Below, one piece after another: positions 47,459 through 60,290 of a stretch of DNA of 64,000 nt (positions within the stretch are counted from its first letter, which is position 1; each line of letters starts with the position of its first letter). The notes beneath the pieces were generated by a model that worked only from the letters and a program-made list of their open reading frames with translations, ran no database searches and was not told where the DNA came from. This stretch comes from Larus michahellis (lineage: Eukaryota; Chordata; Aves; Charadriiformes; Laridae). The DNA lies in the NCBI RefSeq assembly GCF_964199755.1, contig NC_133917.1, forward strand, positions 5,399,967 through 5,463,966, in the 5' to 3' direction. The position numbers were made by a program, and so were the translations under genes.

Positions 47459-49196
47459 ACCAGACAACTAGACCAGGCGCCCCACTTCTGGCTGGTTAAA
47501 GTCAGGTGAAATTAGTCCCACCCTTTGGGCGCCAAATTTCTTTAGCGCCTTTGAAGTCTTAATGAGAGTACACAACATCACACGCCCTCCAGATTCGCTC
47601 GGTTCCTGCTGCCTGCGTACCTCATATCTCCATGCCGTGATTTGCGCCTGTAAAGCTGAGGCTGGCAACAAAGCAAAGGATTGGGTTTGATCTTTTTCAT
47701 GTCGATGCCTTCCTCCCACAGAATTGCACAGTGGAAATGAAGGCGGGATGTATGGGAATCGGGGCTCCTGAATGGGATGGCATCGCACTGCCTGTGAAAG
47801 CAAAAAGATTAGAAAAGGAAAAAAGAATATTGCAGCTGTTATGAGGGCAGAGCAATTTCCCTATAAATCTACTGGAGCCCTTATCCCTTCCAGTTGAAGC
47901 CGTTTTCTTGGGCAGAAGAGGTTCTCTGAGCCATAGAAGGAAGGAATTGCCCATGGAAGGTGATCGGGTCCTCCTAGTTCAGCTGGCAGGAGATAAACTT
48001 GTCCTTTTGTTATGTTAAAGCCCTGGTGCCCAAGCCCATGTTTGGTTTGATTTATGCAGCTTTGGGACGTACTGCGGAATTTCTGACAGGACACCCAGCT
48101 GGTTCCTGCCGTGCTGATGTGCAGGGAGGCTGGCCACAGGTTTACCATAAAGCACTTGCTAAATTAACTTATCCGATCTTGAAATGGTGACGGAGGGGTT
48201 GGAGGTGAGAAACCAACCCTGACTCTGTGTCATTTCCCTGACTTATTCTTCTCTTGCATAAAAAGTGACAGGATCGTCTGTTTCAGTGGAACACCAGAAC
48301 CTTTATGAGATACTTAAACCCCTCGTAATGAATATTTATGGCTGCTCAATCGTTCTTTTCTTGTCGAATCTTTCTTGTGGTTTTCTTCGTTAGAGATTGT
48401 GCCTGTTTTCTTTTGTGCTCCTCACGTTTGATTGAGAAATAGCTTCCTATCACATGAGAATTACGGGGGGGGGAGGGAGAGTTCTTCCAGTTCTGAATCG
48501 CAATAATTGCTTCCCACAGGAAAGACCTTCCCTTTGGATTCTGCTTTTCTAAAACTCGTATCTGTCCAACTTGCCTCTGTATGGCTCCATTCTTTGCTCT
48601 ACTCGTAGGCTTTCATCAGCTTAATCGCAAAACACTGCAGTCCTTTGTGGTTGATTTGTGTTACTTATTTGTTGGCTTCTTTTTTTTAATCTGCTCAAAT
48701 GTACAATAAAATATCTCCCTTTGATCTGTTTTGAAATCCTAAACTGGTAGTTGTAAGATTTCTAAAATTATGCTGAAAAAAGCAACCAAGCACATTCCTG
48801 AGTTGTTTTTTTTTTTCCCTATAATGACCCTATTGCAGCAGATTTCGAAGCGGTGTAAAACGTGTTTTGTTGTCACACCTCTGTGGTAGACGTGCTATAA
48901 AAATGCAAAGAGACTGAGCTGACGTCTCTCTGAATCTTCAGACACCCATTGAATAGCGTTGGGTGGGAGCCCAGTTTGGTGCAAATCTGCATAAATAATC
49001 TGAATTTAAAAGGCTCCCAGAATTTACACCAATGAAAGACTGGATCTGCGTGAGACTTTCTGGGCAGCTCTGCCACCTCTGCTTAATGGGTAAGACTTCT
49101 ATTCGGCAGATATGTCTTGTCCAATTTGGGAACAGGGCACTTCTTGGCAAACACTGAAAACCAAGTGGCAACACTCTTGGTTTGTTCTCCATGCAA

Positions 49197-49202
49197 TTTA
49201 TT
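49197..49202 (-). promoter_or_regulatory. Probable polyadenylation signal of keratin E
   Basis: AATAAA on minus in the context TTTCCAATAAATTGCATGG, similar to the 3' ends of C and D. It gives a 3' UTR of about 765 bp after the TAA at 49967. The UTR contains a poly-A tract on plus (about 49650-49664). Confidence 0.65.
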
Positions 49203-49966
49203 GGAAAAAGCGCAAAAAGTTTAAAGTTCTTGAGTCATCAAGATAGAAGTGAGGGTGCTGTAATTTATGCGTATGTCAGGACACTAAGCAAGGAAGTTAA
49301 TAGGAATACAAGCGACGTAATTATCCTTTGCTGACTACAGAAGGTGAAATGTGGGGTTTTTTAATTGAGATTTCCTTTATGACTTGCCTTCCTGCACAGG
49401 GGTGACCAAACTGCTCCGAGACGGCGAACAAAGGACATCGCTGGAGTCCTGCCCCTCCTCTGCATGGCCCCGTGCGTCTCACCACTGCGACTCCACTGAC
49501 TTGCCTAAAATTACATCAGGTGGACTTTGATGAAACGGTGAGTCCTGGAGAGCTCATTTCCAGAAACACTTCCCAGAGCACTCCAGGGAAAGGCTTCTCA
49601 ATTAAATATCACAACTTGTTCCATAGATAGCAAAGGCTTAATCAGGAGAAAAAAAAAAAAAAAGGCGGCTGGTGGGAAGCAGGAACTGAGTGATAACAAG
49701 ATAAGTTCCCCAACACAAGCACCAGCCCTTTAAAGAAACAGCAGAAATCAAAAGGAATATGATTTAAGTGTCCCTTTTTTGATGTGAGCCTGGTGGAGTT
49801 TCTCTGATGTGGTTTCACGATGCTACATCGTGCTTGTACTCAATATGGCTCTTCCTTGTGTGCAAGGTGGAGTTGAGGATATTTTTACCACTGAAAGCGG
49901 AGCAGGGCTTTCATTTTTCTACTTTAGGTCTTACGTCCTGGTTATCCCAACTCTCACAGCTGTAGT

Positions 49967-52900
49967 TTAGATCTGGGTGTTCCCGGGGCACGGAGGTCCA
50001 GTGGAAATCCTCACCCCTGGCCAACACGTGCCTTGTGGGTGAGCTGAGGACCCCATGCTCTTGGTGGCTCTGCAGCTCCCTGCACTCCTGCTGCAGAGTC
50101 CACCACTGCCCAGAGGGGCTGAGCTCTGGCACGAAGGGCCCCCATCTCCAGCCATAAGTCTGGGGATGCAGCTGGGAGCACCAGGGATGTACTGCCTGCC
50201 TTCAGAGCTGGCAGCGCTTCTGGAGGCGAATCCTCTGTGGCCGGCACCAGCGTCTTCGGGTAGGGATGCTCCACCAGCGCTACAGGAGGACCTGCGTCTT
50301 CTGGACCGTCTACCAGCTCCACACCCCGGGTCGGCTGCACAGGTAGTGATGGCGTTGCAAGCGGTGGTGATCGCTGTCATGGGGAAAGGCAAGCTGAAGC
50401 ACTCATGGGGAGGACACAGCCTTCCTCCTCCCCTGCAAACCAGAACAGGATTGTCTAAGGTCATAAGGAAAACAGAAAAGCTTGAGCTTACTTACACACT
50501 CTCACAGGGCTCCCAAGGCATATCCTGAAGGAGAAGAAGGTCACAGGGTTAGCCACCATGTAACTAGTGTTTCTAGCATTTTCCAGCCTCCCTGTCTCTG
50601 CCAAAGAGTCCCAAGGACTGAACAGTGCCCACACATGGTCATGGTGGTACCCACCTGCTCTCCTCACCCTCCAGTAGAGTCTTATACGTCGCAATCTCGA
50701 TATCCAGGGCCAGCTTGACATTCAGCAGCTCCTGGTAACCCTGCAGCATGCGAGCCAGCTCGTCCTTGGCCTTCTGGAGGGCATTCTGCAGCTCAGCGTG
50801 CTTCTCCCGGGCATCTTTCAGGGCACAGTCCCCGCACTGCTCAGTATCACACACCGATGTTTGCAGAGAGGACACCTGCCAGGGGGGACACAAGAAGTCC
50901 TTACTTTCCCTGCCCTCTTTCTTGCCACACTCACCTTTGAAGGAGAAATCCTCACTTCTTTTGAAAGTGCCAAGTTGGGAAGTATTGAGGTTGTTTTTAG
51001 GAAAGCCAAACGTTTCCAAAATCAGATGTCAACTCTGAAGTAGTACAGAAAGGCTGGACTTGTCCCTGCACTGCCAGACTGTGTTTAAGTCTTGTTTCGA
51101 GGATACCAATGCTTTGTTCTAATTGTAACTAATAATTAAGGTTTTCCTTTACTTCCCGTTATAAACTATATAATGAATTAGATGGTCTGAAAATTATACC
51201 AGTTTCTATGGGTGCTGAATTACTGGTGAGTCATAATTCTACCCTACTTATTGGATGCTTTGAACCTGTGTCAGAAGCATTGTCTTCTGCCAGAATTCTC
51301 GCTGGAGCAATTTTAGCAATTTTCCGAGTGGCTGTAGCTGATCCAACTATCTAATTTGGTGCAATTAGTTCTTTGCAATAATCAAAATGATCCAACAGAA
51401 AATAGGCCAGCAGATAATCCTTCTTCCCTGCTCAGCACTGGTAGGATCTTCTCTAGACCAATGGAGCCAGTGTGAGGCAATGCTCTTTGCTAAAGACGAA
51501 AGAAATGTAGAAAACGTGACCTGGGATCTCACATCTGGGATCTAGTGAGTAAATATGGGCCATCATACCTGCTTCTTCACATTTTCAAGGTCACACTGTC
51601 TTCTCTGGATCGCAAAACCCAGCTCTTCAGTCTCTTGCTGGTGGGACTTCAGTTCATTGCAACATCTCCCCTTTGCCTCCTCAAGCTCTTGGAACTGGTG
51701 GTAAGGAAGGAGAGAGGTGGCAATTAATACTGGTAGCGTAGGCAGTATAGGAGCCTTGAGTCTGTTTCCAGAGTGAATTAAACTAGGTTTAGAAAAGTCC
51801 TCATGACTTTGCAGCTCCTGAGGCTTCCAGCAGCAAATGGAGCTTCCCTCCTGTAGCTTCCGTTGTTCAACTCGCCTACAACCTCCCCGTTCTCCACGGG
51901 ACTGAGTCCTGTCCCATTGTGCTGTATCTGTTCTGGGGATGTTCTCCTGACTTTGACACTCAAGGAGTTTTGCAGAATGGAAAATTAGGTCCACAAATTA
52001 CATAGTGAAGCCAAAAGGAAAAAATCACCACCTTTGCACTACTACTTTTGACAGTGAGAGAATTAAGGCTACATCGCTGGATGCTACAACTTACCCTGGT
52101 TCTGTACAAGGCATCCAGCTCTGCTTTGCTTTTCTGAGCTACATCCTCGTACCAGCACGCAACGCTCCTGAGGACACCCTCCATTTCCAGGCCTCGGCTG
52201 TTGTCCATCTTCACGATGACAGAGGTGTCACAGGGACCTCTCTCCAGCTCAGCGATTTCCTAAAAGCCATGTGAAGTGGCAATAAGCTGTCAGGATGTCT
52301 CAGTCCCGTCCCTGGCGTTCTTATCTCACACTCCAGTGGCAGTAACACCACCACGGAGTGTCTGACCTGAGCCACAACTCAGGAGTTGAGACTAGATTTG
52401 GTCACACATGCAGCTTGAGGATTTGGGGTTTTTTGAGATCTCAAAGTCTTCCCTATCTGGGATCCCCGGGGGGCGGGGGGATGCCTACCAAAGGGAGCCT
52501 AATGGATTGGTTTAATCAGGCCTAAATCACCGTAGACAAGGAGCGGATGGTAAGAATACCTGCCATCAAACAAGGTTGGGACAGGGGCATCCATACCTGA
52601 GCAGAAACACATTTCAGGAACTCTGTCTCCTGCTTTAGGGTTTCCACCTTTGCTTCCAGCTCTGCCTTGGCCAAATAGACACAGTCTGCATCCTAAAAGA
52701 GTTTCCAGGCATTTAGAAGTCAAAATGGTGCCTAGGCGGAGACCTAAGGCAATTTCATCATATTTTTAGAGTAAGAAATTTTGTTTAGGAAATGTAATTG
52801 GGAAGCTCAGATGTCCCCTGAACAGAAACAGCTGAAGGGTCCCAAAGGCATATAAAATAGTGCTGAGTTCTTGCTTGAAAAACATCATGACTTGGGCATT

Positions 52901-54545
52901 AGGACAAGCAAGCTGTCAGGTTAGAACGGACAGAGGTTTCATGCGCTCTGGCAATACTGTGTGACGTGTTTTTCCATACTTGGCCAATGACTTTTAACAT
53001 TCTCAAGACCTAGCCCTTGCCTTGCAAGGAGCAGATCAGAGGGAAGTCCTTGGATCTCCGCATCCAACCCTTCCGTTAATACAAATTCCTTACCTTCTTC
53101 AGTAGCACGAACTCGTTCTTGGCAGCTGTGTGTCTGTTCCCTTCCTGCTGGTATCTGTTGGGGAAGAGAAGAGCTGAGTTGTTGGGTCGTTCTGAGACTG
53201 GAGACCTTGTTTGTTGGTATTTAGGGGTCAGGGCGCTTTTGGATCTCAGCCTTTTTTTAGACAGAAGTCTATTTATATGGACAAAAATAAAAGTCCATTA
53301 GAGAAGCTGTTTGAGCTCACCGCCCCGTGGGTGGTTTCTGCTCACTCACTTGCATCTGAACTCTTCAACAAGCTTCTCCGTGTCGATCAACTCAGGCTCC
53401 ATCTGCCCCTTCTCGTGCAGCAATGAGTCCAGCCGCCTCTGCAGGCTGCAGATGAAGTTGTCGAAGATGTGCTTGATGTTTTTACGGGATGGCAGGACCT
53501 GCTTTTGGAGTAGGTCCCATTTGGTGGCCAACACCCTGTTCTGCTGCTCCAGATGCTGGACCTGCATTCAGAAAGCAAAGCCACCTTCTTCAGACACGTG
53601 CATTGTACGGGGACCAGACGAATGCGGGGTCAACAAGGCATCTGCTCTTCTGAGTCAGTGCTCCAGGGGCTTGTTGTGGTTTGAAGGCAATGAGAGGACA
53701 AAAGGGGGGCATTGCCATCTTCATAATCCTATAATCCTACATCTGGACATGCTGTTCTCCAATTCTCCAAGGAAGCCCTAGACAGCACGGCCTTTGTGTC
53801 AGCTACAGAAATGGAACTGGGGGGTGGAACTGGATGATCTTCAAGGTCCTTTCCAACCCAAATCATTCTGTGATGATTCTATGATCAAATCACATAAGCA
53901 CATAAACCAGATTAAAATAACATTATCAGCTTGACCTGCACTTGCAGCCCATGGTACTGGAGCCACACATGCTAAAACGAGCACAAGGCTCATGTAATAG
54001 GATGAGAGAAGGAGAGGAATCAAAGACCTGAGCGCAAAAAGGTTTCCTTCACACTTAAATCTCATCATTCCTTTAAGCCTTGTCTCAGCTCTCACCTTGT
54101 CAATCAAAGAGGCAAACTGGTTATTGAGGCTCTTCATCTGCTCTCTCTCCTGCTTTCGGATGTGCTGGATTTCAGGGTCGATCTTCACCTCGAGAGGCTG
54201 CAGCAGGCTCTCATTCATGAGCACGGCACGAATACCTTCACTTCTGCAGCTCCTGCCGTGGAAGCCTAACCCAGGACTCCCACCTTCACCGTTGGCATGG
54301 ACGCCCCTGCACCCCCAGCCTCCCCACACCCCTTGTGCGAGGCTTCGGCCAGAAGAAATGCATTGACACCCATCTGTGTTTTGGGGGCTTTGGCTGCTGT
54401 GGCTCCAGGCTCCGTAACCTCTTCCAAATAGTGCCGCAGAGGGGAAGGCGCTGGTCCGGCAGCGGCTCATGCTGCTCACAGCAGAAGATGACGAGAAGAA
54501 CTTTCTTCCATGAAACGACCTCCCAGCTGACAGCTGCTGGCTCAT
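49967..54545 (-). CDS. Type II keratin E, complete, cysteine-rich and divergent
   Basis: Nine exons: 54096-54545, 53350-53561, 53094-53154, 52597-52692, 52095-52259, 51569-51694, 50655-50875, 50496-50524 and 49967-50373 (TAA). They join in frame to 1767 bp, 588 aa. The start [17 protein letters not shown] follows a TATA box by about 92 bp. Head (1-132) is Ser-rich with fewer glycines. Rod (133-444) shows unusual changes at normally invariant ends: [11 protein letters not shown] and [15 protein letters not shown], where consensus has F and RF. Exon 3 reads [15 protein letters not shown]. Exon 2 is 212 bp, one codon shorter than usual. Exons 4 and 5 use TAG acceptors. The rod end, [10 protein letters not shown], is normal. 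The tail has ten Cys and an Arg run ([11 protein letters not shown]). No stop or splice defect is seen, so it is probably functional though fast-evolving. Intron 1 carries a short CR1 3' end. It is the most diverged of the Cys-rich set, except for exon 7, which closely matches D. Confidence 0.92.
53820..53886 (+). mobile_element. CR1 LINE 3' end in intron 1 of keratin E
   Basis: Plus-strand CR1 terminus: GGTGGAACTGGATGATCTTC, then AAGGTCCTTTCCAACCCAAA and TGATGATTCTATGATC. About 65 bp are recognisable. Confidence 0.85.
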
Positions 54546-54636
54546 GCTGGCAGAGGTGATGGAGGGAGGATGCTGGAGGACAGCAGAGGATGCAGCTCAA
54601 AACGGGTCCTCTCTGCTCCGACACCCCTGAGCACCT

Positions 54637-54722
54637 CCTTTATACACACCTCAGAAGTGGGGCTTGGTTGACGCAGATGAATAATTTGGGGTTTTCTTGG
54701 GGTTTGCCTTGCCTGGCAGCAA
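54637..54722 (-). promoter_or_regulatory. Promoter of keratin E: TATAAAGG and GCTGCCAGGCA element
   Basis: TATAAAGG on minus (54637-54644) lies about 92-99 bp upstream of the ATG. TTGCTGCCAGGCAAGGCAAA (54703-54722) lies at -158 to -177, the same position as in C and D. Confidence 0.7.
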
Positions 54723-54891
54723 TTTGTAGGTTTAAATATGCAAAATAATGCATAACACTGAACATTTGTGAAATCCTATGGAATTTCAGTGTTTTTAAAT
54801 TGCTTTGTTTGCATGCTCAGCTTGGAGGATCCCATGGGCTGGGTTTTGTGAGGAGTCTTCTTTGGTTTGAGTTTGTCCTCCTTCCTTATAT

Positions 54892-54909
54892 TAATTACAG
54901 TTTAGCAAA
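54892..54909 (-). promoter_or_regulatory. Conserved upstream element (TAATTACAGTTTAGCAAA) of keratin E
   Basis: An 18-bp block 347-364 bp upstream of the ATG, one base different from the gene D copy. Confidence 0.6.
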
Positions 54910-55317
54910 TGGCCTTAAGAGTATCTCCCTCTGTCAAGGACACGCTGTAAAGGAATGTTCTGTTGAACAGCAAATTGTAAGTGATTTTTGCAGTATCTGT
55001 TCTTTTCACACTCGCTCCCTTCACAAAGGATGGTGTGAGTCCATGAGGTACAGCCAAAGGCAGCCCAGAGCTTGGAAGCTGGGAACCACAGTGTGGACCA
55101 GCCATGCAAATTTTGTCGCCGTGGTACAAGAATGCAAAATGTTTCTTTTTTATAAATAGCCCTCCACACACTATCCCCAGTTAAAGACCACAGCTGATGG
55201 GAGGGACTCATCTCTTCTAACTTTTGATGCTAGGTCTGCTGAGAGCCAAGCATGTCTGAGCTAGTGCTCCCCAGAGAGCCTTGTTCTTCTCCACTGAGTC
55301 CAAGAAAGTCTAAAGTC

Positions 55318-55745
55318 ATCGAATCACAGAATGGTTTGGGTGGGAAGGAACCTTAAAGCCCACCCAGGGCCACCCCCTGCCCTGGGCAGGGACACCTCCC
55401 ACCAGCCCAGGTTGCTCCAAGCCCCGTCCAACCTGGCCTTGAACCCCTCCAGGGATGGGGCAGCCACAGCTTCTCTGGGCAGCCTGGGCCAGGGACTCAC
55501 CCCCCTCACAGCCAAGAATTTCTTCCTCAGATCTCACCTAAATCTCCCTCTGTCAGTGTAAAACCCTTCCCCCTCGTCCCATGGCTCCCCTCCCTGCTCC
55601 AGAGTCCCTCCCCAGCTTTCCTGGAGCCCCTTGAGGGACTGGAAGGGGCTGGAAGGTCTCCCCGGCGCCTTCTCTTCTCCAGGCTGAACCCCCCCAGCTC
55701 TCTCAGCCTGTCCCCACAGCAGAGGGGCTCCAGCCCTCTGACCAG
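55318..55745 (-). mobile_element. CR1 LINE 3' fragment
   Basis: Minus-strand CR1. The reverse complement begins at ATCGAATCACAGAATGG and runs through GACACCTCCCACCAGCCC and CTCTTCTCCAGGCTGAAC to CTCCAGCCCTCTGACC. It is 5'-truncated. Confidence 0.9.
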
Positions 55746-58700
55746 CTCAGACCTGGATGCCCAGCTTTTAGAGGAATAAATTAGTGTAGCTGTATCTTCT
55801 TGTCAAGATTTTGGCTTTGATTGTGTAGAACACATCAAACAATGAGACTTGTGTGGAGAAGACAATAAATAGCTTAGAAAATAGGAAGCTCAGCCACAAG
55901 GCTGTTAACTGGATGCTTGTTAATCGTTTAATTGGAAACAGTGGTAGGCTCGGCCTTGGTGGGCAGACTATGAACGCACCAGCAACCTGCAAAAATACCT
56001 TATTAATACAGCTGCTGTGTGGCTACTCTCGGTTACTATCCTTTATATTGGAGCTTGTAATTAAAACCCTTGGGATACCCCAAGGCAAATAGAAAAGATT
56101 TATGAGAGTTGTTTGACAGACAGGGAAGAAAAGGCTGATAAGTTGAATGTATTTGCTGAGAGCCTCACAATACCTCAGGGGTGGAGCCACGATCACATCT
56201 CTGTCCTTGTGGCTTCCTGCCAAAGTCTCTTTCAAAACGGAAAGGCGAAGGGTTTCATTTCAGTCGATTTGAAAGAAATGGGTTTCCCCTGCTATTATGC
56301 CACACTAATCCTTAACTTTTTCAGTAGGCTCCAACCTTGGTCAGTGTTTTTTTTGGCATTTAAACATTTCAGATCCCCAAGAAGTGGGATAGTATTTCAC
56401 ATGCTCGTTTCTTTCCTTGGTTTTGCAGGGATTTTTTAATTAATTTTTTTTTCCGCTCCCTGGGCTCATTGGACGGCTCTTTCACCACCTTTCGCAAGAA
56501 GGCTGATGACAAAACTGGTTACCAGAAACCTTGCTGGCTTTCTGTCTCCAGGAGCGGCTGATGCCAAAGGTTTCTTGTACCTCATTATTTGCAAATGTTC
56601 TGCGCTGGAACAGCTTGCCCTTAGCCCAGCAAGAGAGATAATTGATGGTATGAAGTAGCTGGAAAGACAACTAGCTTAATTGCAGGTTCTTGACAGCACT
56701 ATCAATTACACCTACACACAGAAGAGCAGGAATGCTTGAAGTCCTGGGTGTCTCACTTGGCTGCTTAAATACGAGCAGAGTCCGCAGCAATCCCAGCTGG
56801 AAGAGCAGGGTTGGAGCCCAGGAGGAGGGCACTTGGCCTGGAGCTGCTCTGACTCCATCTTCATTTTGTGCTTCCAGTTTGTCTCTCCTTGGTCTTCCAC
56901 TGAATCCCCTTGCTGCATCTGCATGGCCTTGGTGATGAGGTGCCACGATGATTGAAGGTCCTCCTGCACCTTCTGAGCAGCGGTGCGTGATCTCAGGGCA
57001 CTCTGCCTGGCCCCGCTGCTACCAAGGAGAGTTTGGCTCCTTTCAAGCAAGGATGAGCTAACTCAGAGCTTGTGTTTCCTCTCTGTGGTTAGAGCCTACA
57101 GGGTCATGGATGGTTTCAAAAGTTTCCTCCCATAGATACACTTTGATAAGCAAAACCCCTGAACTTGGGTTTTCACACCCCCAGACATAGCAAAAGGTTC
57201 ATGCATCTGGCTCAGCCTCACCTCTGAGTCTGGCTGTCCCCTGGTGACCCCGAGTCCCCGGAAGGCAGATGATGCTAACCTTGGTCTGTTCTCAACTGCC
57301 CAGCTCAGGCTGTTCTTCTCCCAACTTCATCTCATCCCACCCAACTTGCTGCAGGAGACAAAGGTTTTGTGTGTCATTTGACAGCAGAGAGTCTCCAGGT
57401 TTAAAATACACCAGATCTTCTCCACTTGCTTCCATCGATTTGATGGAACTTCATGTATTCATGTCAGAGCAATGGTGTTTGCTGCAGCTCCCTTTCAGGA
57501 GAGGGAGGGTTGTACACGTATGTGGGCACCCGGGGAGTAGCTCCCAGGCTAATCACAGCCCATTAATTCACTTGCAATCACCAGGAATTTTGGAAAGAGG
57601 CCCAGCAATGGAGAGAGGAGGCCCACAATCTTCATGGTGCTACAGTGTAGCCTTGACTAATTTCACAGGATTTTGCCCAAGTAAATCAGGAGGGCCACAT
57701 CCATACAGCGAAGAGGGCTGAGGCCCAAAACTCCATCAGTCAGAGAGAAAACGGGAGAGGCAGCGCAAGGACCTGTTCTACACCACTGTGGTACAACTAT
57801 TTTCTCCCACTAGGTGGTGGTATCTAATGCATCTTCAGCCTCCCTCTCCACATGGGTTCTTGGTTGGGATCTTGGTGGTGACATGAGCCCGTTCAGGCCT
57901 AGTCCAACACTCAGAAACCTCTCAGGATACCACTAGCAAGAGCTGGCTCACAATATTTAGAAGCCAGGACAGCACAGGACCAATAAGGTCCTCAGTCCTT
58001 GTGAGGCGGTGAGGTTTCGTATGGATTTGTACTCTGAGGTTGACTATGAGCTCGGATGTTTTGTAAAATACACGTGCATCCGGTAACGCACCCCTGGCAG
58101 AAAAACACCACAGAGTTGCCGCCACCTTTAATGACAGCTGACCTACTGTCATCTTCTTCACCACCGTGGTGTCCTCCCCTCATACCTGAAACCCTGTTCA
58201 TGGTGTCAGTGCTCTTGGAGGCTCAAGCTGTGCTTTGGCACAGGGTGTCAGTAGACACCTTCTTTCAGTGTCACAGTCTGAGCATGTTTACAGTATTGTG
58301 ATGACTGATAATACGTGGCCCAAGACATTAATTGACATTAATCTGAATGAATTATGATCTTCTTCTCATGACTTCAGCTCAGACCTTGAACCTCAAAAAT
58401 CAAAATGTCTCTGGGCACAGCCTTTGGCAGTCTGTCTTGTGGCATTTTCCGTCAAAAATGCATGGGCAATATCTAATTGACATATCAACTTAGTGTTGAG
58501 TCAACGAGAAATCAGCAGTTGACATGTGCCCATGCTGCCCACATTGACAATACACCTCTTTTAGACACTTTCCCCAGTTCTCATGTGCTGGGGTGGTGGA
58601 AAGAAATAAAATCATCTGCTTGATCATCCCAGCTCAAGTCTGTATGGTCCAAAGATCTGAAACTCAGCCTGCGTCTTAACAGAGCTGAATACACGAGCTC

Positions 58701-59084
58701 CTTACAGGTACTACTAGCAGGAGTTGGACCGCACAACTGCTGAAGGAAAGGAACGGAACAGCAATAATTTAGCATTTTAAAATATTATATTTTTAGACAA
58801 CTGAAATCTTGGACTGGACTTTTCACTCCTACTTAAAAAGGGATAGTTTTATGTGGAAGGAGGTGCCAGAACACTCATCTCCAGAAACTGGAGATATGAT
58901 TATAGCTTAGCTGACAAGCAGAACAGGTTCTGATATACCCTTCCAAACCATTCCTTCACTAAATTAGTCCAGCACTTAAGGCTACGTACTACCAGTGTGT
59001 AAACAGTACTTAAAAGAACTTGGTGGAAATGCTGATCGAGCCCCTCGTAGGAGCTGGGGGTAAGCAATCTCTTTTCTCGGCTGG

Positions 59085-59230
59085 TCTCCCAGGCTCCTGT
59101 TACAGTCAACTGAAACAGAGAGTTTGTCTGATCTCCAGTGGGTGATTCATCCCACACTAAGGTAGAGGCACAAATTAGGTCTTTTGAATTGCCTCCAGAA
59201 GTGCCTCTTTCTCTCCATTGACTCTCCCTT
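59085..59230 (+). repeat. Unclassified dispersed (foldback-like) repeat, copy 3
   Basis: It has ATCTCCAGTGGGTGATTCAT in the left half, matching copy 2. The right half (GCCTCCAGAAGTGCCTC, TCTCTCCATTGACTC) is roughly the reverse complement of the left arm of copy 2. Confidence 0.45.
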
Positions 59231-59579
59231 CTTCCTTTTCCACCTTTCATTCTACAAAGCAGATCAGTAAAAAAAACCCACAGATCTAACCACAGTGTTC
59301 ATATTATTTCTTTATTTCTTCTAATTAGAGATGAGAAGCTCTAGGCACGCTGTCTACATAATTAATTTCACAGTGAAACTAAAGCCCAACAATAGTTGGT
59401 AGTGTGCAGAATTACCTCTCACAGCTTCCACTTCTTATTGTGAGGAGGGAGGCTTTGTCTTGATTGAAGACTCTTACTCAAGCTCTTGGGTATAAAATGG
59501 GGTTGTTACGACGCAGCTTATCTATCACTTGGAGCATGAACGGAACTGTTTCAGCGAGTTATGTAGAAGCAGCCATTAA

Positions 59580-60290
59580 TCATAGAATGGTTTGGGTTGG
59601 AAGGGACCTTAAAGATCATCTAGTCCCAACCCCCTGCTCTGGGCAGGGACACCTCCCCCAGCCCAGGTTGCTCCAAGCCCCATCCAACCTGGCCTTGAAC
59701 CCCTCCAGGGATGGGGCAGCCACAGCATCTCTGGGCAACCTGGGCCAGGGACTCACCCCCCTCACAGCCAAGAATTTCTTCCTCAGATCTCACCGAAATC
59801 TCCCTCTTCCAATGTAAAACCCTTCCCCCTCGTCCCATGGCTCCCCTCCCTGCTCCAGAGTCCCTCCCCAGCTTTCCTGGAGCCCCTTGAGGGACTGGAA
59901 GGTCTCCCCGGAGCCTTCTCTTCTCCAGGCTGAACCCCCCCAGCTCTCTCAGCCTGTCCCCACAGCAGAGGGGCTCCAGCCCTCCCAGCATCTCCGGGGC
60001 CTCCTCCGTCCCCACTCCAACAGCTCCGTGTCCTCCTGCTGTTGGTGCCTCAGGGCTGGAGGCAGCACTGCAGGGGGGTCTCACAGAGCGGAGCAGAGGG
60101 GCAGAATCCCCCCCCTCGCCCCCCTGCCCACGCTGCCAGGGATGCAGCCCAGGCTGCGGTTGGTTTCTGGGCTGCCAGCGCAATATTGCCAGCTCACGTT
60201 GAGCTTCTCCTCCACCAGCAGCCCCAAGTCCTTCTCCTCAGCACTGCTCTCCAGCCATTCTTTGCCCACCCTGGATTTGTGCTTGGGTGA
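59580..60290 (-). mobile_element. CR1 LINE 3' fragment, longest copy in the window
   Basis: Minus-strand CR1 of about 700 bp. It starts at ATCATAGAATGGTTTGGG, includes the full 3' UTR-like block, and continues into the upstream CR1 region (CAGCCCAGGCTGCGGTTGG, CCAGCAGCCCCAAGTCCTTC). It is 5'-truncated, with no reverse transcriptase domain left. Confidence 0.9.

Larger units (their letters stand above)
44535..49196. other. Intergenic region between keratins D and E
   Basis: No gene recognised. It contains two copies of an unclassified foldback-like repeat in opposite orientations (near 45105-45372 and 47285-47458). Confidence 0.55.

Noticed and set aside
56712-57050. 112-codon minus frame with a coiled-coil-like composition
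   Set aside because: It has no keratin signature, no splice-site context and no recognisable family, and is probably chance.
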